Shown here one piece after another: positions 28,811 through 37,709 of a stretch of 64,000 nt of DNA (within the stretch, counting starts at the first letter, position 1; each line of letters opens with the position of its first letter). Under the pieces are notes generated by a model. That model was not told the DNA's origin, did not search any database, and was given only the letters and a program-made list of their open reading frames with translations. The position numbers were made by a program, and so were the translations under genes. The stretch spans positions 1 to 64,000 of the forward strand of contig NZ_VATA01000033.1 in the NCBI RefSeq assembly GCF_005870025.1, read 5' to 3'. The stretch comes from Poseidonocella sp. HB161398. Its GTDB lineage: Bacteria > Pseudomonadota > Alphaproteobacteria > Rhodobacterales > Rhodobacteraceae.

Positions 28811-29503
28811 CTAGCACCCCAGCATCTCCGCCACCCAGGCAGGCACGATCTCGGTCGCCGGTCCCTGCCGGGTCTCCTCGAAATCATGGCTGACCTCGGA
28901 ACGCTCGAGATTGAGCTCCAGCGTCTCCGCCCCGGCACGCGACGCGTCCTGCACGAAGGCCGCCGCCGGAAAGACCTGGCCCGAAGTGCCGATCGCGACG
29001 AAGAGCTCCGCGGCGCGGATCGCGTCCCAGATCTCCTCCATGTGATAGGGATACTCGCCGAACCAGACCACGTCGGGCCGCGTCGCCGCCTTGCCGCAGG
29101 AGGGACAGGCATCGGCCACCCGCATCTCGGCCGGGGCGTCCCATTTCGCGCCGCAGGCCTGGCAGAGCGCGCGCATCAGCTCGCCATGCATGTGCCAGAC
29201 CGCGCGGCTGCCGGCCCGCTCGTGGAGATTGTCGATATTCTGCGTGACGATCCGCACCTCGCCGGGCATCGCCGCCTCCAGCTCGGCGAGCGCCAGATGC
29301 GCCGCGTTCGGCGCCGCCGCCAGCAGGTTCGCGCGGCGGGCATTGTAGAAGCCCGTCACCAGCCCGGGATCGCGGGCGAAGCCCTCGGGCGTGGCCACGT
29401 CCTCGAGGTCGTATTTCGTCCAGAGCCCGTCCTTGTCCCGGAAGGTCCCCAGCCCGCTTTCCGCCGAGAGCCCCGCCCCGGTCAGGATCACGATCCGCGC
29501 CAT
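28811..29503 (-). CDS. cobB: NAD-dependent protein deacylase (class III sirtuin, CobB-like)
   Basis: 230 residues. NAD-binding GAGLSAESGLGTFRDKDGLW opens the protein, TQNIDNLH follows, and catalytic His106 sits in WHMHGEL. A zinc site is formed by C114, C117, C133 and C136. Tyr54 and Arg57 (FYNARR) form the YxxR pair that marks desuccinylase/deacylase specificity in SIRT5-like class III enzymes. It removes acyl groups from lysines in the cytoplasm. The ATG at 29501-29503 fits since the fold starts there. It is divergent from the ydeP-like gene. Confidence 0.9.
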   Translation of the reverse strand: MARIVILTGAGLSAESGLGTFRDKDGLWTKYDLEDVATPEGFARDPGLVTGFYNARRANLLAAAPNAAHLALAELEAAMPGEVRIVTQNIDNLHERAGSRAVWHMHGELMRALCQACGAKWDAPAEMRVADACPSCGKAATRPDVVWFGEYPYHMEEIWDAIRAAELFVAIGTSGQVFPAAAFVQDASRAGAETLELNLERSEVSHDFEETRQGPATEIVPAWVAEMLGC

Positions 29504-29677
29504 CTCAGCCTCCTGTGCCGCCCGCGCCTTGTTCCGGCCTGCGCCCGGCGCGGTCAATGGGGCAAAAGACGGCAGCAAAGCGCAGATCAGGAAGATGCAA
29601 GACAAGCGCGTCCCCTTCTGCGACGCTGGGCCCGGGCCGCTGGCCATCCGCCTCCCGCCTGCACACAGGAGATCGCA

Positions 29678-31951
29678 ATGAAGAAGCCCATCCCCGGCAT
29701 CGCCCGCTACGACAATCCGGCCGGCGGCTGGGGCGCGCTGCGCGCCACGGCAAAGGCCATCCGCACGCAGATGGACGCCTCGGACGCGGCGGTGACGCTC
29801 CTGCGCACCAACAAGCCCGCGGGCTTCGACTGCCCCGGCTGCGCCTGGCCCGACAAGGAGCATACCTCGACCTTCCAGTTCTGCGAGAACGGCGCCAAGG
29901 CGGTGACCTGGGAGGCGACCAAGCGGCGCGCCCCGCCCGAATTCTTCGCCGCCCATACCGTCACCGAGCTGCTCGGCTGGAGCGACTTCGACCTGGAGAA
30001 CCAGGGCCGGCTGACCCATCCGATGCGCTATGACCGCGACAGCGACCGCTACCTGCCGGTGAGCTGGGAGGAGGCCTTCGCGCTGGCCGGCACGGTGCTG
30101 CAGGCCCAGCCGGATCCGGATGCGGTGGAGTTCTACACCTCGGGGCGGGCCTCGAACGAGGCCGCCTTCCTCTACCAGATCTTCGCGCGCGAATACGGGA
30201 CGAACAACTTCCCCGACTGCTCGAACATGTGCCACGAGGCGACCAGCGTCGGCCTGCCGAAATCGATCGGCATCGGCAAGGGCACGGTCTCGCTCGAGGA
30301 TTTCGACCATTGCCAGATGATCATCGCGATGGGCCACAACCCCGGCACCAACCATCCGCGGATGATGGGCACGCTGCACGAGGTGGCGCGGCGCGGCGTT
30401 CCGATCGTGGTCTTCAACCCGCTGCGCGAGCGCGCGCTGGAGCGGTTCGCCGATCCGCAGGACCCGCTGGAGATGGCGACGCTGGGCTCGACCGACATCG
30501 CCTCGAGCTACCACCAGGTGAAGGTCGGCGGCGACGCGGCGGCGCTCAAGGGCATCATGAAGGCGGTGCTGGAGATCGAGGCCGCCGAGGGCGGCGCGCT
30601 GGATCACGCCTTCATCGCCGAGCACACCAACGGTTTCGAGGCGCTGAAGGCCGATCTGGAGGCGACCGGCTGGGACGCGATCGAGGCGGCGAGCGGGCTC
30701 GGCGTGACGGCGCTGCGCCAGGTGGCGGCGGCCTATGTGCGCTCGGAGGCGACCATCGTCACCTACGGCATGGGCATGACCCAGCACGCGACCGGGACCT
30801 CGAATGTGCAGCAGATGGCCAATCTCCTGCTCTTGCGGGGGAATTTCGGCAAGCCCGGCGCCGGGATCTGCCCGCTGCGCGGCCATTCGAACGTGCAGGG
30901 CGACCGCACCGTCGGGATCACCGAGAAGCCCGGCGCCGCCATGCTGCAGCGGATCGAGGCGGCCTTCGGCTTCGCGCCGCCCGCGGCCCATGGCCATGAC
31001 GCGGTGGCCGCGGTCAAGGCGATCGTCGCGGGCAGCGCCCGGGTGCTGATCTCGCTCGGCGGCAACCTGGTCGTCGCCATGCCGGACCGCGAGCAGACCT
31101 ACGCGGCGATGGGCGCGCTCGACCTGACGGTATCGATCGCGACCAAGCTGAACCGCTCGCATCTGCTGGTCGGCCGCGAGGCGCTGCTCCTGCCCTGCCT
31201 CGGCCGGACCGAGGTCGACCTGCAGGGCGGCGTGGCGCAGTCGGTGACGGTCGAGGACTCGATGTCGATGGTGCATGCCTCGCGCGGCAAGCTGCCCCCT
31301 GCCTCCGAGCATCTGCGCTCCGAGCCCGCGATCGTCGCCGGGATGGCGATGGCGGCACTGCCGTCGAGCCGCGTCGACTGGGCGGGGCTGATTGCCGATT
31401 ACGACCGCATCCGCGACAAGATCGAGGCGGTCTTCCCGGATTTCGCCGATTTCAACACCCGCATCCAGGTGCCCGGCGGCTTCCGCCTGCCGCTGCCGCC
31501 GACCGAGCGGGTCTGGAACACCGCCTCGGGCCGCGCCGAGTTCCTGCCCTTCCGCGGGCTCGAGGAGGACCCGGAGGTCTCCGGTCCCGCGGTGCTGAAG
31601 CTGACCACGCTGCGCAGCCACGACCAGTACAACACCACGATCTACGGGCTCGACGACCGCTACCGCGGCGTCTTCGGGCGGCGCGACGTGGTCTTCGTCA
31701 ATCCCGCCGACCTGGAGGCGCTGGGGATCGAGCCGGGCGACACGGTGGAGCTGGAGACGGTCTTCGCCGACGGCCGGACCCGGCGGCTGAGCGGCTTCAC
31801 GGCGGTCGACTACGACATCGCCCGCGGCTCGGTCGGCGCCTACTATCCCGAGGCGAACAGCCTGGTGCCGCTGGGCTTCCACGACCCCGAGAGCGGCACG
31901 CCCTCCTACAAGTCGGTGCCGGTGCGCCTCCGCGCCCTGCCCGCCGGCTGA
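29678..31951 (+). CDS. ydeP: FdhF/YdeP-family molybdopterin oxidoreductase
   Basis: 757 residues, full family length. The FdhA/YdeP-like core is clear: FDCPGCAWPD with C52 and C55, SNMCHEATSVGLPKSIG, VAMGHNPGTNHPRMM-type and RGHSNVQGDRTVG blocks, and a C-terminal dinucleotide-binding domain with LTTLRSHDQYNTTIYG and ADLEALGIEPGD. Only two of the usual four Fe-S cysteines are visible at the N-terminus, as in YdeP proteins. E. coli YdeP is linked to acid resistance; substrate unknown. AGGAG precedes the ATG. It depends on molybdenum cofactor, tying it to the modABC genes in this window. Confidence 0.87.
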   Translation: MKKPIPGIARYDNPAGGWGALRATAKAIRTQMDASDAAVTLLRTNKPAGFDCPGCAWPDKEHTSTFQFCENGAKAVTWEATKRRAPPEFFAAHTVTELLGWSDFDLENQGRLTHPMRYDRDSDRYLPVSWEEAFALAGTVLQAQPDPDAVEFYTSGRASNEAAFLYQIFAREYGTNNFPDCSNMCHEATSVGLPKSIGIGKGTVSLEDFDHCQMIIAMGHNPGTNHPRMMGTLHEVARRGVPIVVFNPLRERALERFADPQDPLEMATLGSTDIASSYHQVKVGGDAAALKGIMKAVLEIEAAEGGALDHAFIAEHTNGFEALKADLEATGWDAIEAASGLGVTALRQVAAAYVRSEATIVTYGMGMTQHATGTSNVQQMANLLLLRGNFGKPGAGICPLRGHSNVQGDRTVGITEKPGAAMLQRIEAAFGFAPPAAHGHDAVAAVKAIVAGSARVLISLGGNLVVAMPDREQTYAAMGALDLTVSIATKLNRSHLLVGREALLLPCLGRTEVDLQGGVAQSVTVEDSMSMVHASRGKLPPASEHLRSEPAIVAGMAMAALPSSRVDWAGLIADYDRIRDKIEAVFPDFADFNTRIQVPGGFRLPLPPTERVWNTASGRAEFLPFRGLEEDPEVSGPAVLKLTTLRSHDQYNTTIYGLDDRYRGVFGRRDVVFVNPADLEALGIEPGDTVELETVFADGRTRRLSGFTAVDYDIARGSVGAYYPEANSLVPLGFHDPESGTPSYKSVPVRLRALPAG

Positions 31952-31962
31952 GCCGTCCCCGG

Positions 31963-31981
31963 GCCGGTCTTTCGGACCGGC
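31963..31981 (+). terminator. Hairpin after the ydeP-like gene
   Basis: GCCGGTC and GACCGGC form a seven-base-pair stem around a TTTCG loop, starting 11 bases past the stop. The gene on the other side is convergent, so the hairpin could serve both. No clear T-run is present. Confidence 0.5.
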
Positions 31982-32119
31982 GCCGGGCGCCCCGCGCCTG
32001 CCTGCGCGTCGAGAGGGACATGCGGGCGACGTTCCGCTTGCGCAGGCCGCGCAATGGCGCGGCCGCGGCAGTCCGGCCGGGCGGAGAGGCTCCGCCGGAC
32101 CGGACCGCCCTGCCGCCTG

Positions 32120-32671
32120 TCAGGCGGCGGACTGCACCGCGCGCGCCTTTGCCCGCCGGGCGATGCTGGCGGCGAAAAGCGGCGTCTCGCGGCGGTTGTG
32201 GTCGCCGCCCGAGTCCTGGCGTGCGGCCGCGGCGGCCTCGTAGGACAGCTGGTGCGCCTCGAGGAAGTCCATGAAGACATCGGTCGGATGCGCGGTCACG
32301 CGGTTGGTGTAGCGGGTGCGGCCGCCCTCGATCGCCTCGGCGATCAGCTCCCAGACGACATTGACCTGGGTGCGGCCATTGGCGGTGAAAACGTCCGAGA
32401 TCGAGTTCATCCGCACATAGGCGGGTCCGGCCTCTTCGCAGACATAGTGCTGCACCACCAGCCCGGTGCCGATCATCTCGACATTGATCGACATGCGGCG
32501 GCCGTCATCGGTTGTTGTCACCCCGGCGGCGATATGGTCCGGCGGGCAGCAGCGCAGGTACTCGGCCTCGGGCAGGCTGAAGAGCCACTCCTCGATGTCG
32601 ATCTGCTCCAGCGGCAGGTCGATCTCGGCGGAATAGGCGGAACGGGACAGGATGCGGTCGAGAACTTTCAT
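32120..32671 (-). CDS. Conserved hypothetical protein divergent from a LysR regulator
   Basis: 183 residues from the ATG at 32669-32671, with GGAGACTGCC just upstream. No signal peptide or membrane segment. The central part (CCPPDHIAAGVTTTDDGRRMSINVEMIG, then QHYVCEEAGPAYVRMNSISDVFTANGRTQVNVVWELIAEA) looks like a compact alpha/beta domain of the SRPBCC-like or DUF type, but I do not recognise a characterised family. The 120-base gap to the divergent LysR gene suggests that LysR protein controls it. Confidence 0.7.
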   Translation of the reverse strand: MKVLDRILSRSAYSAEIDLPLEQIDIEEWLFSLPEAEYLRCCPPDHIAAGVTTTDDGRRMSINVEMIGTGLVVQHYVCEEAGPAYVRMNSISDVFTANGRTQVNVVWELIAEAIEGGRTRYTNRVTAHPTDVFMDFLEAHQLSYEAAAAARQDSGGDHNRRETPLFAASIARRAKARAVQSAA

Positions 32672-32791
32672 GGCAGTCTCCTTTGCTTGCCGGCGGCGGC
32701 CCCGATGGCCGGCCACGGGCGGGATTTACGTAGACCCATCCGGTCCGATAAGGCTTGCAGATCCCGAAACCGTTTTGCACGGAGCGCACAA

Positions 32792-33712
32792 ATGGCCGAT
32801 CCCCGCTTTGCCGAGCATCTGGGCGTCTTCGTCGAGGTCGTCCGCGGCGGCAGCTTCTCGGCCGCGGCGCGGCGGCGCGGGCTGACGCCCTCGGCGGTGG
32901 CGCGGCAGGTCGACGGGCTGGAGGCCAGCCTCGGCGTGCCGCTCTTCATCCGCTCGACCCGGGCGCTGTCGCTGACCGATGCGGGCGAGCGGCTCTTCGA
33001 GCGGGCGCAGCGGCTGCTGGACGAGCTGGCCGACACCCATGCCGAGATCGCCGCCTTCGACGGCGCGGTCAGCGGCACTTTCCGGATCGCCTGCTTCCCG
33101 ACCTTCGGCAAGCGCTATGTCATCCCCGCGGCCGAGGCGGCGATGCGCGCGCATCCGGGGCTGTCGGTGGAGCTCGACCTGACCGAGCGGCTGGCCGACC
33201 CGGTGCTGGAGCGGCTCGACGCGGTGATCCGCATCGGCACGCTGGCCGACAGCACGCTGATCGCGACGCGGCTGGCCGGGCAGAGCCGCCACCTGGTCGC
33301 GGCCCCCGGCTACCTGGCGCAGAACGGCACGCCCCAGACCGCCGCCGATCTCGACCGCCACCGGCTGATCGACAAGCTCCACGGCGCCGACCTGCTGGGC
33401 TGGACCGGGGTGCTGGGCCATCCGGCCGGGCGCGCCACCGGCCCCGGCGCGGTCTTCCGCTGCGACGATTTCGAGGCGATGCGCCTGGCCGCGCTGGCCG
33501 GGACCGGCATCGCCTTCCTGCCAAGCTGGGTCGTGGGCCCGGATATCCGCGCGGGCACGCTGACCCGGCTGCTGCCCGCCGCCGAAAGCTGGAACGCCGA
33601 GGAGGCCGGCATCTACCTGCTGCGCGCCCTCGCCCAGCCCTCGGCGAGGTTCCGCGTCCTGGCCGACGAGATCCGCCGCGCCATCGGCAGCCCGCCGGTC
33701 TGGAGCCTCTGA
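32792..33712 (+). CDS. LysR-family transcriptional regulator
   Basis: 306 residues from the ATG at 32792-32794, with GGAG seven bases upstream. The DNA-binding domain is FVEVVRGGSFSAAARRRGLTPSAVARQVDGLEASLGVPLFIRSTR. The effector domain begins near residue 90 (SGTFRIACFPTFGKRYVIPAAE), and RIGTLADSTLIATRLAGQSRHLVAAPGYL is the PBP2-CrgA-type pattern. It is divergent from the 183-residue hypothetical gene and about 106 bases upstream of an MFS exporter gene. Both are plausible targets. Confidence 0.88.
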   Translation: MADPRFAEHLGVFVEVVRGGSFSAAARRRGLTPSAVARQVDGLEASLGVPLFIRSTRALSLTDAGERLFERAQRLLDELADTHAEIAAFDGAVSGTFRIACFPTFGKRYVIPAAEAAMRAHPGLSVELDLTERLADPVLERLDAVIRIGTLADSTLIATRLAGQSRHLVAAPGYLAQNGTPQTAADLDRHRLIDKLHGADLLGWTGVLGHPAGRATGPGAVFRCDDFEAMRLAALAGTGIAFLPSWVVGPDIRAGTLTRLLPAAESWNAEEAGIYLLRALAQPSARFRVLADEIRRAIGSPPVWSL

Positions 33713-33818
33713 GCCCGTCTTTGCGTGCGGCGCATAAAAGTTTCGATCCATCCATGCATTATCGGAACCCCGGGGAAGGTCCATCTTCCGGCCAACCAGC
33801 CAGATAACGGAGTTCCCG

Positions 33819-35024
33819 ATGACCTGCCTCGCCCTCGACCCGCCGCGGCCCCGCCGCGCCCGCATGCCGGCGCGCGCCACCACGCTCTTCTGCGCCATCG
33901 CCGCGGCCACCTTCCTGGCCAGTTCGGCGGCACCGACGCCGCTCTACCAGCATTACCAGGCCGCCTTCGGGCTCGGCCCCGGCGCGCTGACGCTGATCTT
34001 CGCGGTCTATGCGCTCAGCCTGCTGGCCGCGCTCCTGACCGTCGGCGCGCTCTCGGACCATGTCGGCCGCCGCCCGGTGATCTTCGCCGCGCTCCTGGTC
34101 AATGCCGCCGCGATGGCGCTTTTCATGACGGCGCAGAGCGGGCTGTGGCTCGGGGCGGCGCGGGTGGTGCAGGGCTTCGGCACCGGCATGGCGACCACCG
34201 CGCTCGGCGCGGCGATCCTCGATACCGACCGGCTGCGCGGCCCGCTCCTGAACAGCGTCACCGCCTTCTCGGGGCTGTTCTTCGGCGCGCTCGGCTCCGG
34301 CCTGCTGGTGCGCTACGCCCCCGCCCCCGAGGTGCTGGTCTATCTTCTCCTGCTCCTCCTCTCGGCGGCGCTGGCGGCGGCGGTCCGCTGGATGCCCGAG
34401 ACCACCGAGCGGCGGCCGGGCGCGCTGCGCTCGCTTCTGCCAGAGCTCTGCCTGCCCGGCGCCGCGCGGCGCAGCTTCCTGCATGTGGCGCCGGTGAATG
34501 TCGCGGGCTGGGCGCTCGGCGGGCTGAATTTCTCGCTGATGCCCGCCCTGGCGGAGCTGGCGCTCGGGCGGCACGCGCCGCTGACCGGCACGCTGGTCGT
34601 GGCGACGCTGATGGCCGGGGCGGTGGCGGCGGTGGCCGGGCTGCGCCGGATCCGGGCAGAGCATGCGCTGATCGCCGGGGCCACCGCGCTCGCCCTCGGC
34701 ATGGGGCTCGCCCTCTTCGCCCTGGCCCTGCCCTCGGTGCCGCTGATCTTCGCCGGCGTGGCGCTTGCGGGGGCGGGCTTCGGCGCGTCCTTCTCCGGCG
34801 CCTTCCGCGAGCTCCTGCCGCGGGCCGACCCGGCCGAACGCGCCGGGCTGCTCTCGACCTTCTACACGGAAAGCTACCTGGCCTTCAGCCTGCCAGTGAT
34901 CCTCGCCGGGGTTGCCGTGCCGCATCTGGGGCTGGAGCGGACGGCGGAGATCTACGGCAGCGCGGTGATCGTGCTTTCCCTCGTCTCGGCGCTGCTCTTC
35001 GCCGGACGGCTGCGGCGTGCCTGA
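33819..35024 (+). CDS. Major facilitator superfamily transporter
   Basis: 401 residues with 12 predicted membrane helices. The motif between helices 2 and 3 reads GALSDHVGRRPVIFAALL, the classic MFS loop. ASSAAPTPLYQHYQAAFG near residues 35-52 is common in drug- and sugar-efflux type (YbfB/YcaD-like) members. It may export a small molecule. The LysR gene upstream on the same strand may regulate it. CGGAG lies upstream of the ATG. Substrate is unknown. Confidence 0.85.
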   Translation: MTCLALDPPRPRRARMPARATTLFCAIAAATFLASSAAPTPLYQHYQAAFGLGPGALTLIFAVYALSLLAALLTVGALSDHVGRRPVIFAALLVNAAAMALFMTAQSGLWLGAARVVQGFGTGMATTALGAAILDTDRLRGPLLNSVTAFSGLFFGALGSGLLVRYAPAPEVLVYLLLLLLSAALAAAVRWMPETTERRPGALRSLLPELCLPGAARRSFLHVAPVNVAGWALGGLNFSLMPALAELALGRHAPLTGTLVVATLMAGAVAAVAGLRRIRAEHALIAGATALALGMGLALFALALPSVPLIFAGVALAGAGFGASFSGAFRELLPRADPAERAGLLSTFYTESYLAFSLPVILAGVAVPHLGLERTAEIYGSAVIVLSLVSALLFAGRLRRA

Positions 35025-35373
35025 GCGCGTCCCGCCGTCTGGGGGGATACGACACAAGAGGCATTGTCCTCGCGAAGCGCTCCGGTTCCGCCCCCGGCCG
35101 GGCGCAGCGCTGGCGGCGCAGCAGCCGCCCGGCGCCCGCATCGCGTGGCGCAGCCGTCCCGCCTGACGGACCGTCCTCATCGCTTCCGGTCGCGGCCGGG
35201 TGCCGCGCGAGGTGGGCGCTGTGGAGGAGGTCCTACCGGGCGGGACGGGCGTGCCACGCAGGCGGGACGCCCCGGCGCCATGACGCGACGAGCTAGCCAG
35301 CAGAGCATCGACGGCGCGGCCGTTCCCTGGCCGGCGCGGGCCGCGGTCCATCCCGGCGAACATCCGGCCCGGG
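35025..35373. other. Convergent intergenic stretch, no gene seen
   Basis: About 350 bases between the ends of the MFS gene and a convergent small gene. No open frame has a credible protein pattern, and no strong hairpin or T-run was found. The composition remains GC-rich. Confidence 0.45.
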
Positions 35374-35577
35374 TCAGAGCCGCGCCGCGCCCGCGCCAAG
35401 CGGCCGGCAGCTCCAGCGCCGGATCAGCCAGCCCGGATGCGTGCCGCTCCAGCGCGCCAGCTCGGCCTGGCCGCGCAGCAGGCAGGCCCGCAGCGGCAGG
35501 TCGACATAGATCTTCGACTCTTCCCGGCAGGCCCCGGGGCTCGCGGCCAGGCAGATCACGAAAGCCAGCTCAATCAT
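35374..35577 (-). CDS. Small cysteine-containing conserved protein
   Basis: 67 residues from the ATG at 35575-35577, overlapping the alpha/beta-hydrolase stop by eight bases. It has four cysteines (ICLAASPGAC, RACLL, WSCR) and ends HPGWLIRRWSCRPLG. Short proteins with a MIELAFVVCL-like start and a HPGW-(x)-RWSC end occur in many roseobacter genomes as I recall, without a known role. The N-terminal hydrophobic stretch is too short for a clear signal peptide. It is probably translated by coupling from the hydrolase gene. Confidence 0.7.
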   Translation of the reverse strand: MIELAFVICLAASPGACREESKIYVDLPLRACLLRGQAELARWSGTHPGWLIRRWSCRPLGAGAARL

Positions 35578-36490
35578 CGTGGTTCCTCCGCTCCGGCAGC
35601 AGCGCGCGGAACCCCAGCGCGAGCGCGGCGAAGCGCTCCGGCCGGCGGTAGGGACCGTCATGGCCGACCCCCTCCATCCGCACCAGCAGCCCGTTGCCCG
35701 CGCATTGCGCCAGCCGCTCGGCCATCATCGCGAAATGCGGGTAGGTCTGCGTGCCGAGCACGACCATCACCGGCACCTCCAGCGCGCCGAGATCGCCGCA
35801 GGAGACCGGCGCGCCCGGCGCCATGGCGGCAAAGACCGGAAGCGTGCGGCCATTCTCGCGCCAGTAGTCCGGAAACGGCGCGGGCTCTTCTGCGGCAGCG
35901 CCTTCGGGCAGGCGGAAGACCGTCTCGATGAAGCGCAGCGCGGCCGCCTCCGTGTCGCCCGTCCCGAGCGCCGCGATCGCCGGACCGAGGCCCGCGGAGA
36001 ACTCGGCCAGCGCCGTCTCCGCGCCCGGCAGCCCCTGGAGCAGCGCCTCCACCGAGGGCTCGTAGAGCACCAGCGAACGGAAGAGATCGGGCCGCTCGAG
36101 CGCCGCATAGGTGGCGATCTCGCCGCCATAGGACCAGGCGACCAGATCGACCGGCCCGGCATCGAGCGCCCCGGCAACCGCGATCAGGTCGGCGACATGG
36201 GTCCCGCGCGAGAAGGCCGCGCCGTCATCGGGCCAGGCGGCCGTGCCGAAATAGCGCTGCGTATAGGCGACGAAGCGGGCCTGCGCGGCCACCGGCGCGG
36301 CATAGCGGTCCCAGACCCTGAGGTCCGAAAGCGCGCCGTGGAGGAACAGGACCGGCGGCCCCGCGCCCTCCTCGGCATAGCTCAGCGCGGCGCCCGCCAC
36401 CGGCAGGGTCTTCAGCTCGGCCGCCATGCCCGGGCCCGCCGCCTGGGCGGCAAGGGCTGCAAGGCAGGCGGCTCTCAGGATGGGTGTCAT
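35570..36490 (-). CDS. Exported alpha/beta-hydrolase
   Basis: 306 residues with a signal peptide (about 1-23, ending PGMAAEL). The fold is shown by VLFLHGALSDLRVWDRY (oxyanion region, residues 47-63), the nucleophile elbow VAWSYGGE with Ser120, and the catalytic His in GVGHDGPYR near 279. A SCGDLGALEVPVMVVLG segment precedes the last strand. It probably hydrolyses an ester or peroxide-type substrate in the periplasm. The downstream small Cys protein overlaps its stop. It is divergent from the BTAD-domain regulator gene across 181 bases. Confidence 0.83.
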   Translation of the reverse strand: MTPILRAACLAALAAQAAGPGMAAELKTLPVAGAALSYAEEGAGPPVLFLHGALSDLRVWDRYAAPVAAQARFVAYTQRYFGTAAWPDDGAAFSRGTHVADLIAVAGALDAGPVDLVAWSYGGEIATYAALERPDLFRSLVLYEPSVEALLQGLPGAETALAEFSAGLGPAIAALGTGDTEAAALRFIETVFRLPEGAAAEEPAPFPDYWRENGRTLPVFAAMAPGAPVSCGDLGALEVPVMVVLGTQTYPHFAMMAERLAQCAGNGLLVRMEGVGHDGPYRRPERFAALALGFRALLPERRNHDD

Positions 36491-36671
36491 GGCTCGGTCT
36501 CCCCGGGTGAGTCGCCGGATCCGGTCCGGCGCGGCTCCAGCCTCTGCGCGGCGACGTCACGGCAGCGTCACATGCCCCGTCACGCCGCCCGGCCGGCGCC
36601 GCAGGATGGCAGTTTTCCGCGGAAAGCCGCCGCCCCTATGCTACACTTCCCCAAGGGAAGGGAAACCGCCG

Positions 36672-37709
36672 ATGTGCCTTCTTCAGATCCAGCTCCTGGG
36701 CGAGCCGCGCCTGGCCGGTCCCGGAGGCGCGCCGATCGCGCTGCCCGGACCGAAGCAGCTTGGCCTGCTCGCCTGCCTGGCCGCCGCGCCCGGCAGGCGC
36801 CGGGGCCGCGCGGCGCTGGCGCAGCTTCTCTGGGACGATGCCGCCTCCACCGCCGCGGCGCGCCATGCGCTGCGCCAATGCCTCCTGCGGCTGAGGACCC
36901 AGCTCGGCGCGGCAGCCGGGGCGATCGGCACGGATGACGCCGATATCTGGCTCGAGCCCGGACGTGCCGAGATCGACCTGGCGCTGCTCGGCGCGGCGGA
37001 GGAGGACGCGGCGGCGGTTCTGGACGCGGCGGCGGCGATCCGCGGCGGGTTCTGCGACGGGCTCGATGCCGGCGGCCGCGCGTTCGAGGCCTGGCTGCGC
37101 GCCGAGCGCAGCAGCTGCGACCGCGCCTCTGCCCGGCTGCTCGGACGGGCCGCGCGCCTTCTGGAAGAGCGCGGCGCGGCAGAGGAGGCCATCGCCGCCG
37201 CCCGCCAGCGTCTCGATTTCGCGCCGTTCGAGGATGCCGCCCATGCCGATCTGATCGCGCTCTGCGCCCGGCTGGGGCAACGGCAGGCGGCGGCAGAGGC
37301 CCATGCCGCCTGCCTGTGCCTCTATGACCGCGAGCTCGGCGTCGCGCCGGGCCCCGAAGTGGCCGCGGCGCTGCGCGTTCCGGCAGCGCCCCGCCCGCCT
37401 CTCGCAAGACCGGTTCAGGGCCTGCCCGCGCCGGATGCGCCCCGCGCCGCGCTGCGCGGCTTCGCCGCCGGGGCCGGGCTGGCCGCGCTGCTCTTCCAGG
37501 CGGCCGCCACCCTGCCCCCCGGCCCGCCGGTCCCGGCCGAGCGCAGCGCCGTGGCGCTCTGGGTCAGTGCTGCCAGCGCCTCGCCAGGCACCGCGGTGCC
37601 GCGCATCGATCCGTCCGAAGGAGGAGACCATGACCAGAGCTGGAGCGCGCTCTACACTGAAACAGGCCGCGACGCCCCGCCCGCCTTTCCCTATCCCGCG
37701 GGCTGCTGA
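36672..37709 (+). CDS. SARP/BTAD-type regulator with a C-terminal membrane helix
   Basis: 345 residues. An OmpR-like winged-helix region opens the protein (LQIQLLGEPRLAGPGGAPIALPGPKQLGLLACLAAAPG, then RRRGRAALAQLLWDD). A bacterial transcriptional-activation (BTAD, TPR-like) domain follows at about 95-245 (LAERSSCDRASARLLGRAARLLEERGAAEEAIAAARQRL type). A hydrophobic stretch at about 263-285 (FAAGAGLAALLFQAAATLPP) may be a membrane helix. The design is like CadC/BTAD one-component regulators anchored in the membrane. The last 80 bases overlap the start of the exported-protein gene that follows. Target genes are unknown; the next gene is the first candidate. Confidence 0.75.
   Translation: MCLLQIQLLGEPRLAGPGGAPIALPGPKQLGLLACLAAAPGRRRGRAALAQLLWDDAASTAAARHALRQCLLRLRTQLGAAAGAIGTDDADIWLEPGRAEIDLALLGAAEEDAAAVLDAAAAIRGGFCDGLDAGGRAFEAWLRAERSSCDRASARLLGRAARLLEERGAAEEAIAAARQRLDFAPFEDAAHADLIALCARLGQRQAAAEAHAACLCLYDRELGVAPGPEVAAALRVPAAPRPPLARPVQGLPAPDAPRAALRGFAAGAGLAALLFQAAATLPPGPPVPAERSAVALWVSAASASPGTAVPRIDPSEGGDHDQSWSALYTETGRDAPPAFPYPAGC

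Noticed and set aside
28811-31882. A 1023-codon open minus-strand frame
   Set aside because: Only its last 230 codons (cobB) are real; the rest is the antisense of the ydeP-like molybdoenzyme gene.
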